Assembly: GCF_900111645.1 (NCBI RefSeq)
Contig: NZ_FOHQ01000003.1
Location: 113,803 to 177,802 of the forward strand
DNA from: Methanococcoides vulcani
Lineage (GTDB): Archaea > Halobacteriota > Methanosarcinia > Methanosarcinales > Methanosarcinaceae
Length of the DNA stretch: 64,000 nt
Reading direction: 5' to 3'
The translations under genes were made by a program, and so were the position numbers. Positions 57,041 through 64,000 of the stretch are shown in pieces. The notes beneath the pieces are model-generated. The model was not told the origin of the DNA. It worked only from the letters and a program-made list of their open reading frames with translations, and did no database searches. Positions within the stretch are counted from its first letter, which is position 1. Every line of letters begins with the position of its first letter.

Positions 57041-57724
57041 ATGGACATCAAGGAAATTAACGAATTTGGAAAGCAACTGACCGAAAAGCTCAACCTTAAG
57101 ACAAAACCTGTTGCAGTCTCACTTATTCCGGAAGGTCATGATATTCCTGAGGGCATTGAAAAAATAGATGAGAAAACAAGACACTGCCAGATGGTAGACA
57201 TTGTCAGGAAGACCGGAAAGCAGTTCTACTCCACAGCAGAAGATCAGATGTGCAGGGGAGGATCTGCTGTCATGGGGTTGCAGGAAATGCCACACAAACT
57301 GGCTACCGGGGACACCTACTATAATCTCAAGCGTTTCAGTACCATCAATGCAGCAAGACGCACAATGGAAAAAGTTATAAAAGTAGCACCCGGATCCACA
57401 AAAGCGGTCCTCTACGGATCACTTGAGACAGTAACATTCAAGCCTGATGTTGTCGTTATCGTCGCTTCACCAAAACAGGTCATGCAGCTTTCCCAGGCAC
57501 TTCTCTTTAAGTTCGGTGGCAGGGTCGAAGCAAGCTTTGCAGGCATCCAGAGTGTTTGTGCAGACGGTGTTGTCCTTCCATACAAGGAAGGTAAGATCAG
57601 TGTAACAGTTGGATGCGGAGGAAGCAGGAAATTCGCAAACATCACAGAAAATGAGATGATCATTGGAATTCCTGTGGAAAGACTCCACGATCTCGTGGAA
57701 GCTGTGAATGAGATGTTCGCCTGA
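57041..57724 (+). CDS. DUF169 family protein (second)
   Basis: A 227-residue paralogue of 56007-56708: LKTKPVAVSLIPEGHDIPEG, RHCQMVDIVRKTGKQFYSTA, QMCRGGSAVMGLQEMPH and FAGIQSVCADGVVLPYKEG. The three Cys positions are kept. ATG 57041 follows GAGTGAT by 6 nt; a GTG at 57032 is the longer alternative. It is likely transcribed on its own from the TATA element near 56910. Confidence 0.85.
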   Translation: MDIKEINEFGKQLTEKLNLKTKPVAVSLIPEGHDIPEGIEKIDEKTRHCQMVDIVRKTGKQFYSTAEDQMCRGGSAVMGLQEMPHKLATGDTYYNLKRFSTINAARRTMEKVIKVAPGSTKAVLYGSLETVTFKPDVVVIVASPKQVMQLSQALLFKFGGRVEASFAGIQSVCADGVVLPYKEGKISVTVGCGGSRKFANITENEMIIGIPVERLHDLVEAVNEMFA

Positions 57725-57834
57725 ACATCTTGTTCAAAATAACATCAATCAACTAAAAGTGAAGTAATGCATGAACCTATCCACAAAAAAGTCTGGATCT
57801 GTCATGCTTTTTTTATTTTTGTTTAACTTTTCTG

Positions 57835-60666
57835 TTATAAGTCATCGCGGCCATATAGAGCATTATCAGCTTCCCTTAACTTATCCCGCATTCCCTTTGT
57901 CCCGGCATCATCCGGTTTTAGCCTGAGGGCTTCATTGTATGCTTCAATGGCACCGGTACGGTCTCCAAGAAGCCTCAAAGCTGTACCCTTATTCTTCCAT
58001 ACAACATGACTTTTCCCATAACCAAGGTCCAGCAATCTGTTAAAGCATTGTAACGCCAGCGTATGTTTTCCCATCATGATGTATGTGATCCCTTTATTCG
58101 AAAGTGCGACACTATTATCAGGTTCCAGTTGCAGGGCCTTGTCAAAGCAATCACATGCTTTTTTGTGATCCTTCTTATCCCTTCCGGCAGCGATTCCCAG
58201 TTTTATCCATTCAGCCGCGGATCCTGACCCCTGGCGCTTCAGCTTCCTTCTTGCCCTGTTCAATGCATCCGCAGGATCGTTCTGGTCCTTCTTCTCATGC
58301 TGCCTGTTCACAGCAGGAGATCCTGGCCTCTGCTTTGAGATCTCAGATAGGTGCTTCCTCTTCGGGATATATTCAGGTTTGCCAAGCATCTTTCTGAGGA
58401 TCATTATTGCTGCATCCTTATCCAGAGGACTGTTGTTGTTACCACACTTAGGGGACTGGATACAGCTTGGGCATCCATCCCTGCAGGGACAGCTCTCTAT
58501 AGCCTTCAATGTCACTTCAAGCATTTCGACGATCCTGCCATAACCTGCTTCAGCATACCCGACACCTCCGGCATGACCGTCATAGACAAAGATCCCGCTC
58601 TTCTTCTTCAGGTCAATATGTTCAGGAGTGGAAACTCCACCCACATCGTTCCTGTCGGCAAGAAGATGAAGCGGATACATCGCTATAATGGCATGCTCGA
58701 TCGCATGGATTCCACCATTGAAATCCCTTTCATGCTTTTCCACAAGGTCAGTGAAATTCTCAGGAAGCTCAAGCCAGAGGGCCTCGGTCTCAAGACTGAA
58801 CTTCGGCATCGTGAGGGATGATTGTCCGATCTCCTCATCGGTACGTTGCCTGAATCTCTTAAATCCCGTCACCTGCTGGGTGACATCAACATCACCAAAA
58901 CCAACAGTGACACCATCGCATGTTTGAAGAGGCTTCGTATCGATCACATCCACGATATGTATGTCTGAAGCTACCTGTGACCTTGTGTAATAGCCATCCT
59001 TTGCTTTCTCCACCCGGATGATCTGTTTCTCATGGTCAAGTTCAGTAACAGAATAAGGAGTGCCTTTATTAATGTAGACAGCACCCTTGAAAGCTTCCCT
59101 GTATGCCCTTAGCCTGCCAATATCCTTTTCGAGGGGAGCACGGCTTCCTTTCTCAAAAATGGTATAGCCATCGCCTTCAATTCCCCTGATGGATACACAC
59201 ATATGTGCCTTGCCGTCCGTACAAAGTTTTTCGTGATCGCCTTCAATCAATCCTTCCTCTTCAAGCACTGCCATTATCTCAGCAAAATCACTGCCGAAAT
59301 ACTTCTCATCCTCCGGTCTTAATGCTATCTCCCTTGCTGCACAGAGTAGATGGCCTGCCTGAATATAACGATTAGAGACATTGATCACAGCCTCTTCGCA
59401 ATCCTTCTTGAAAAGGTCAGTTGGATTTCTCATGTAATACTGGTCAAGAGCATTGGAATCCGCGACAAGGGCAACAACACTTTCACGACTCCCACGCCCT
59501 GCACGTCCGGATTGCTGTCTTGCACTCATGATGGTCCCCGGGAACCCATCCATGATACAGGCATCCAGACCTCCGATATCGATGCCAAGTTCAAGAGCCG
59601 TGGTAGAGATAACACCTGTGATGTTCCCGTTCGATAGTCCCTTTTCTATCGCTTCACGCTCGTTCCCGTGATAGCCACCCCTGTAAGGGCTGATGGTCTT
59701 TTGGTCACTTCGCTGCTCAAGTCTCTGCTTTGCTTCAACGTACATCCTCTCGACCTTCTGCCTTGATCTTGCAAATACAATGGTCTGCAGGTCGTTCTGT
59801 ACAAAAGTGGTGAAGAGATCGACAGTCTCACCGAAACTTGCCTTCCGGAGAGTGAAATTGTTGGAGCGTGAACGGGAATAAAGGGGAGGATTCCAGAAAA
59901 TAAACTTCTGCATTCCACCACCTGAACCATCCTTATTGACCAGTGTCACTTCTTTGCCTATCAGGGCAGAAGTGTGTTCTTTCGGATTTCCAATGGTAGC
60001 TGTACAGCAGATGTACTGGGGTTTTGCTCCATAATGATCACAAACACGATTGAGCCTCCTGAGCAGGTTTGCCATATTGCTTCCCATGACACCGCTGTAG
60101 GAATGGCTCTCATCCAGAACAATGAACTTCAGGTTCGAGAGGAACTTCTTCCACTGGTGTTTCCATTGCAGGAAGCTCAAATGGAGCATTTCCGGATTTG
60201 TGAAAAGTATTCTGGGATTCCCGTACTTTACAGCGGATTTCTCCTCAGATGACATGGTACCGATGAACCTGTTGATGTTCATCTCGATCCCCATGAGATC
60301 ACGAAAGTCCCTGAATGTATCAAGCTGGTCATTGACCAGTGCATTCAGGGGTGAAATATAAAGAGCAGTTGCATTTGGATCTTCCATCAATGTCTCGAAG
60401 ATAGGAAGCATATAGCACAGGGATTTGCCACTTGCTGTGCTGGTGGAGAGTACAAGATCCTCACCACTCTTTGCTGTCCTGATGGCCTCTGCCTGATGAG
60501 TATAAAGTTTCTTAATGCCCATTTCACTGAGAGCATACATTATCAACGGTTTCAGTGAAACCTCACCATATTCCGGCTCCTTTGAAGGAATCGTTTCGAC
60601 ATGAACGATCTGGCCTTCATACCTGCGCGAGGAACGGATAACATTGATAAGTTCAGGGACATCCAT
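57835..60666 (-). CDS. Hrq1/MrfA-type DEAD/DEAH helicase with DUF1998 zinc motif and TPR tail
   Basis: DNA repair-type superfamily 2 helicase of 943 residues: Walker A LSTSTASGKSLCYMLPI, DESH in VLDESHSYSGVMG, helicase C domain with TGVISTTALELGIDIGGLDA and QQSGRAGRGSRESVVAL, then a zinc-binding DUF1998/MZB domain ending CPCRDGCPSCIQSPKCGN near residue 725. After a low-complexity linker (about 770-815), three TPR repeats (EWIKLGIAAGRDKKDHKKAC onward) extend to the end; TPR repeats are not usual in this family. ATG 60666 with GGAG 10 nt upstream is chosen over the open frame to 60807, whose first 47 codons look like intergenic DNA. Confidence 0.9.
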   Translation of the reverse strand: MDVPELINVIRSSRRYEGQIVHVETIPSKEPEYGEVSLKPLIMYALSEMGIKKLYTHQAEAIRTAKSGEDLVLSTSTASGKSLCYMLPIFETLMEDPNATALYISPLNALVNDQLDTFRDFRDLMGIEMNINRFIGTMSSEEKSAVKYGNPRILFTNPEMLHLSFLQWKHQWKKFLSNLKFIVLDESHSYSGVMGSNMANLLRRLNRVCDHYGAKPQYICCTATIGNPKEHTSALIGKEVTLVNKDGSGGGMQKFIFWNPPLYSRSRSNNFTLRKASFGETVDLFTTFVQNDLQTIVFARSRQKVERMYVEAKQRLEQRSDQKTISPYRGGYHGNEREAIEKGLSNGNITGVISTTALELGIDIGGLDACIMDGFPGTIMSARQQSGRAGRGSRESVVALVADSNALDQYYMRNPTDLFKKDCEEAVINVSNRYIQAGHLLCAAREIALRPEDEKYFGSDFAEIMAVLEEEGLIEGDHEKLCTDGKAHMCVSIRGIEGDGYTIFEKGSRAPLEKDIGRLRAYREAFKGAVYINKGTPYSVTELDHEKQIIRVEKAKDGYYTRSQVASDIHIVDVIDTKPLQTCDGVTVGFGDVDVTQQVTGFKRFRQRTDEEIGQSSLTMPKFSLETEALWLELPENFTDLVEKHERDFNGGIHAIEHAIIAMYPLHLLADRNDVGGVSTPEHIDLKKKSGIFVYDGHAGGVGYAEAGYGRIVEMLEVTLKAIESCPCRDGCPSCIQSPKCGNNNSPLDKDAAIMILRKMLGKPEYIPKRKHLSEISKQRPGSPAVNRQHEKKDQNDPADALNRARRKLKRQGSGSAAEWIKLGIAAGRDKKDHKKACDCFDKALQLEPDNSVALSNKGITYIMMGKHTLALQCFNRLLDLGYGKSHVVWKNKGTALRLLGDRTGAIEAYNEALRLKPDDAGTKGMRDKLREADNALYGRDDL

Positions 60667-61009
60667 TGTAGTGCAACTCCGTGATTCATAACAGAATTGA
60701 TGATACTTAAAATAGTGCGAAATGGTTCCATCTTGGAATTTATCAGTGAATGTAAACCAAACTTTGATAAGTGGAGTACATAAAACTATCCAAAGAGAAT
60801 AAAACAAAATATTTTATGATGCCTGTTTATGTGACTGAAAGGAATGAATTAGAACTAATATGGTCTTGTTTATGATCCTCAAGACTGCTTAAAACAAAAA
60901 TTGATCTAAAAATTAATCCAAAAATAGATTGTGCGATCATGATAGAAATATTCTATCTAACCGCACATTTCACTTTGATCTTTAAGAAAATATTATTATT
61001 CACATCCAC
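60667..61009. other. Gene-free stretch
   Basis: 343 AT-rich bases between the helicase gene start and the zinc-ribbon gene stop, both on the minus strand. I see no repeat or RNA gene; it should hold the helicase promoter. Confidence 0.35.
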
Positions 61010-61186
61010 TTAGTCTTTTTTAGATGGTTTGTGTTTCTGGAAGCATTCCCTGCAGTATACCGGTCTGTTTGGGTCCGGTACGAAAGGCACTTCTGTTTCC
61101 TGACCGCAGTTAGTACATTTTGATTTGTGCATATCTCTTGGCCCTTTGAAATCTATTTTTTTTATTTGTATTCCTCCCGTTGTCAT
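61010..61186 (-). CDS. CxxC-x17-CxxC zinc-ribbon protein, 58 aa
   Basis: Small protein from ATG 61186: MTTGGIQIKKIDFKGPRDMH, then KSKCTNCGQETEVPFVP and RPVYCRECFQKHKPSKKD. The spacing C-x2-C-x17-C-x2-C defines a zinc-ribbon group first named from Methanosarcina barkeri. Residues FKGPRDMH before the first Cys match that group, which supports this start. It lies upstream of the helicase on the same strand. Probably binds nucleic acid or a partner protein. Confidence 0.85.
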   Translation of the reverse strand: MTTGGIQIKKIDFKGPRDMHKSKCTNCGQETEVPFVPDPNRPVYCRECFQKHKPSKKD

Positions 61187-61462
61187 TGATGAAATATTTA
61201 AATTTCACTCAATATTTTATTGTAGCTACTTGTTCAGTTTGCTTGCAGGGTACAATAGGTTGGTCATAGCACATGAACTGGCCATAACCTTTCTGCCAGA
61301 GACTGATCTTCTGTATCATTTTTCTTCATCAATATTTCAGCATGAGTATAAACGTCAATATTGTATTGATCCAGAAAATCTGCAATACCCCGAATTGCAT
61401 TTCCCCGCTAAAAAAATGTGTGTAATTTAATATATATCTATTGGAAGATTCCAAGACAGATA

Positions 61463-61638
61463 TGTTGAGGAAGAAGACCATTGATATGTCCTACACCGAA
61501 TGAAAGAAGATGGGATTTTCTAAGGGTACGTTGCATTACATGAAGCAGAATACCAAGAGTGATAAACCGTTTACTTTGAACGCTCATGTAAGGGAAAGGG
61601 TGGAAAACTGGAATAATGAAGTTTCTGTTAATGGATAA
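61463..61638 (+). repeat. Dispersed coding repeat, copy F (one nonsense codon)
   Basis: Reads MLRKKTIDMSYTE, then TGA where other copies have the Trp codon, then KKMGFSKGTLHYMKQNTKSD and NAHVRERVENW to TAA. The 5' part matches copy C (LRKKILDMSYTKWKK), confirming that the repeat unit includes this region. A single base change restores the frame. Confidence 0.7.
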
Positions 61639-61683
61639 TTCACATGTGAATTGTGAAATTTACAACTCAAATTTACATGTAAA
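61637..61683. repeat. Two perfect palindromes
   Basis: AATTCACATGTGAATT (61637-61652) and TTTACATGTAAA (61672-61683), both centred on ACATGT, 33 bases apart just after copy F. Confidence 0.5.
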
Positions 61684-61786
61684 ATATGGTTTTACAGGCA
61701 TCACACTTAATTTGTGAAAATAGGGACTACAGGCGTTGAAATATATTTAACAACTTCTTTATGTTGCTGAAGGGGTAATTCTGATC

Positions 61787-61886
61787 TGTTAAGGAAGAAA
61801 TCATTGACATGTCCTACAACTAATGGAAGGAGATGGGATTCTTGAAAGGTACTTTCATTACATGAAACAAAATAATAAAGAGTGAA
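61787..61886 (+). repeat. Dispersed coding repeat, copy G (badly degraded)
   Basis: TTAAGGAAGAAATCATTGAC, then TGTCCTACAACTAATGGAAG, GAGATGGGATTCTTGAAAGG and ACATGAAACAAAATAATAAA align with copies C and F but with several frame changes. It lies 150 bases after copy F in the same orientation, so the pair may come from a local duplication. Confidence 0.55.
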
Positions 61887-62120
61887 GAAGAACTATACAA
61901 CAGAATAAATCAGTATCGAAAGGAGCAAAGAACTGCTGCACTAACTACATATGATGTTCAGCCCTTCATAGAAACTCAATCATGTGACCTGCATCCCGAT
62001 ATAGTTTTGAAAATCATCATATTGGGAAATGTATGTTCATGGGGAACATATGATACAGCCTGCCTTCATTTTGAGGAACATATACATGCTTTCCGGCATT
62101 TTCAAGTATTTAATATATGA
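61866..62120 (+). pseudogene. Open stretch of about 85 codons without a start
   Basis: Beginning just inside copy G the frame reads IIKSEEELYNRINQYRKEQR and continues through SCDLHPDIVLKIIILGN to TGA near 62118-62120. There is no in-frame start codon and no recognised homology. It may be the 3' end of a gene broken by copy G. Nothing else is seen in 61187-62149 beyond the repeats listed. Confidence 0.3.
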
Positions 62121-62149
62121 ATAAACTCTTTTCGGAAAATTTTTAAAGT

Positions 62150-64000
62150 TCAGTTTTTTAATAACTCTAAAATTTTCTCATGTGGAATATAAGGGCTGTA
62201 ATGATTATTCCAACCATCCATTCCTTCAGAACAAAACATTGCATTTAAAACCGCTTCTTCTGTAGCTTCAACTGTTGCCTCATAGAGCTTATTTGTCAAA
62301 CTATCTCCAACCATCTCTAAAGACGTAATTTTTTTTCGTGAATGCTCATATCTGCTTATATGATTACCTGTACTAAATGAAATTATTATTTCCCCACTAG
62401 TTGTTCTTGCATGTGAGCCGACTCTTGCAAGACCTAAAGCGGCTCTTCGTGATAATCTATTCAACTGACTTGATAACATTGGAGCATCAGTTGCAACAAC
62501 TACAATTATAGAGCCGTCACATTTAGTTCTTCTAGTTTCTTTAGGACAAATTTCATCTAAATCTGTGCCAACAACTTTGCCATTAATAGTTAAATTCCTC
62601 ATAATGCCAAAGTTTGATAATACTAATACCCCCACGGTATATCCCCCGTCATTCTTTGGCAAACACCTTGAAGAAGTACCAATCCCTCCTGCAAAATCAA
62701 AACTAGTCATTCCTGTTCCTGCACCAACAGAACCTTGCAGTACTGCCCCAACTTTTGCTGAGTTAATAGCTTTTTTAACATCAGTAATAGTTATAGACCT
62801 AATTCTTGTGTCATTCAAAAAAGAGTCATTAGCTTCACCAACTACAGGAATTATTACGCTTCTATCTCCGTGCAACTTAGGATATTTTTCAAGCATATAT
62901 TCAATAAGTCCATCATGAACTCTCCCGACAGACATGGTATTAGTTAGCATAATTGGAGTTTCTAGCCATTCCCATTCTAATACTTGTGTCATACCTGCCA
63001 TTTCACCTATACCATTTAAAACAAAACCACCAGCCATTAATCTTGTTTCATAGACATCTTTTGCCGGTATTATAGCAGTTACGCCTGATCTTATTTTAGT
63101 TTTTTCCCCTGTTTCAGGTATTACAACATCATTCATATGTGTTGAATGCCCCACCATAACTCCTTTTACATCAGTTATTGCATTAAACTCACCAGTTTTA
63201 TAATATCCAGTGATTATTCCTTCTTCTCTTAATGTTTTGTTCTGTTTATTTTTTAATTTCTCTTGCTTTTTAGAGTTTCTAATAATTGCTTTTAGATTGG
63301 TTCTTTTTATAGCTGAATGAATAATATTATTTATTACATCTTTATATTCTAAACCTACATTCTTTGCTCCTAACATTAAAGAAGCCTTTGGATGAAGTGA
63401 AGGAAGCGGATTCATTTCAATAAAATAAGGAATATTATCTTTGCTGAGTCTTATATCTGCTCTTGCAAAGTCATTATAATTCATCAACTTAAAAATTCTT
63501 TTACAGTCCTCAATTATTTTTTCTTCTACATCTTTGGGTAAATCTGTAGGAATAGATGATTTAACGCAATTATTGTATTCACCACGTTTTATCGTATAGT
63601 CATAGATATTATATTTATAATTTATTTTTTCTATATCAAAAGTATTTTCTACTATATCTAATGCAAGTTCAGGAAAATATTCAAGCATCGGAACAGTAAT
63701 TTCACGTCCTTCAATATATTCTTCAACAATAACTCCAGCAGGATATTTTTTCAGCAATTCACTAACTTTTTCACAACATTCTTCAAAATTAAGAGCGATT
63801 GAATCTTGAGTTATTCCTTTACTTGAACCTTCAAAGTTAGGCTTTATTATTACTGGATAATTTAAATTATTTTTTACTGAATCATTATTTTTCACAAAAA
63901 AACCTTTGGGAACTTTTATATCATGTGACTTTAAAACTTCTTTAGTTAAGTGCTTATCTAAGTTTAAAAACAATAAAGAACAATTACTTCCTGTATATGG
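62150..64000 (-). CDS. D-Ala-D-Ala ligase-like ATP-grasp domain fused to a P1 (DmpA/BapA) peptidase (5' end outside window)
   Basis: The frame is open through the right edge (PYTGSNCSLLFLNLDKHLTK), so the N-terminus is missing; the apparent TTG at 63973 is not the start. N-terminal part (about 1-235): ATP-grasp with YPVIIKPNFEGSSKGITQD, VEEYIEGREITVPML and DFARADIRLSKDN followed by FIEMNPLPSLHP, all D-Ala-D-Ala ligase motifs. C-terminal part (about 250-607): P1 family aminopeptidase with AITDVKGVMVGHSTH, GSVGAGTGMTSFDFAGGIGT and DGSIIVVVATDAP, where the Gly-Ser pair (about 487-488) is the autocleavage site and Ser the new N-terminal nucleophile. More AT-rich than neighbours. Ligase and peptidase in one chain suggests making and trimming a D- or beta-amino acid peptide. 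Confidence 0.88.
   Translation of the reverse strand, partial: PYTGSNCSLLFLNLDKHLTKEVLKSHDIKVPKGFFVKNNDSVKNNLNYPVIIKPNFEGSSKGITQDSIALNFEECCEKVSELLKKYPAGVIVEEYIEGREITVPMLEYFPELALDIVENTFDIEKINYKYNIYDYTIKRGEYNNCVKSSIPTDLPKDVEEKIIEDCKRIFKLMNYNDFARADIRLSKDNIPYFIEMNPLPSLHPKASLMLGAKNVGLEYKDVINNIIHSAIKRTNLKAIIRNSKKQEKLKNKQNKTLREEGIITGYYKTGEFNAITDVKGVMVGHSTHMNDVVIPETGEKTKIRSGVTAIIPAKDVYETRLMAGGFVLNGIGEMAGMTQVLEWEWLETPIMLTNTMSVGRVHDGLIEYMLEKYPKLHGDRSVIIPVVGEANDSFLNDTRIRSITITDVKKAINSAKVGAVLQGSVGAGTGMTSFDFAGGIGTSSRCLPKNDGGYTVGVLVLSNFGIMRNLTINGKVVGTDLDEICPKETRRTKCDGSIIVVVATDAPMLSSQLNRLSRRAALGLARVGSHARTTSGEIIISFSTGNHISRYEHSRKKITSLEMVGDSLTNKLYEATVEATEEAVLNAMFCSEGMDGWNNHYSPYIPHEKILELLKN

Noticed and set aside
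63971-63973. TTG 63973 as the start of the ATP-grasp/DmpA gene
   Set aside because: The codons upstream (PYTGSNCSLL) match the conserved D-Ala-D-Ala ligase segment before this point, so the gene continues beyond the window.

Overview
The window comes from a methanogenic archaeon of the Methanosarcinales, most like the methylotrophic genera Methanococcoides or Methanolobus. The evidence is the mix of an F420-dependent sulfite/nitrite reductase-like protein, indolepyruvate and 2-oxoisovalerate ferredoxin oxidoreductases, an archaeal AspRS, the MinD-ferredoxin/NifX family genes, a CxxC-x17-CxxC zinc ribbon, T-rich tracts after genes, TATA boxes, GGTG/GGAG ribosome sites and frequent GTG/TTG starts. 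Base composition is moderately AT-rich with islands that deviate.

Layout. 1-2904: minus-strand iorA-iorB-paaK operon for aryl acids. 3124-16700: accessory stretch with unknown genes, a PAS histidine kinase, a GNAT enzyme, two Cache-domain lipoproteins, a Na+/solute symporter, a phosphoribosyltransferase, a phage terminase remnant, a HEPN-like gene and several dispersed repeat families. 17139-20539: universal stress protein, two half-size MgtE-type transporters and a PhoU/TrkA-C protein. 20919-24947: a four-gene plus-strand cluster (LicC/PntC-like nucleotidyltransferase, PLP aminotransferase, CDP-alcohol phosphatidyltransferase, ATP-grasp ligase) of unknown product. 25159-36078: core genes rpiA, aspS, an ASCH protein, Fic, gyrB-gyrA, pdxS-pdxT and a PNPOx-like protein. 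36851-43549: amt, a small membrane ORF with an in-frame TAG, the vorC-vorB-vorA genes, an acyl-CoA synthetase and an XRE-cupin regulator. 43737-49518: a secreted protein, copA and copZ, nadA. 49558-57724: a metal/Fe-S island with two MinD-ferredoxin ATPases, a CGGC protein, a CDF transporter with a NifX-like tail, Fsr, two NifX-like proteins and two DUF169 proteins. 57835-64000: a DUF1998-type helicase with TPR tail, a zinc ribbon, degraded repeats and an edge-truncated ATP-grasp/DmpA peptidase fusion.

How parts fit together. Two modules pair a CoA ligase with a ferredoxin-dependent 2-oxoacid oxidoreductase: aryl acids (paaK with iorAB) and branched-chain or medium-chain acids (acyl-CoA synthetase with vorABC). 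Run reductively, each lets the cell recover an amino-acid carbon skeleton from an external acid. The 49.5-57.7 kb island groups proteins expected to move or sense iron, sulfur and metals with a siroheme reductase.

Most notable items: the four-gene headgroup-like cluster; a small two-helix membrane protein readable only across an in-frame UAG, in a lineage that decodes UAG as pyrrolysine; at least seven copies of a ~110 bp coding repeat whose peptide resembles, from memory, the tail of archaeal Cas1; and the D-Ala-D-Ala-ligase-like/DmpA fusion at the right edge. No rRNA, tRNA or CRISPR array was seen.
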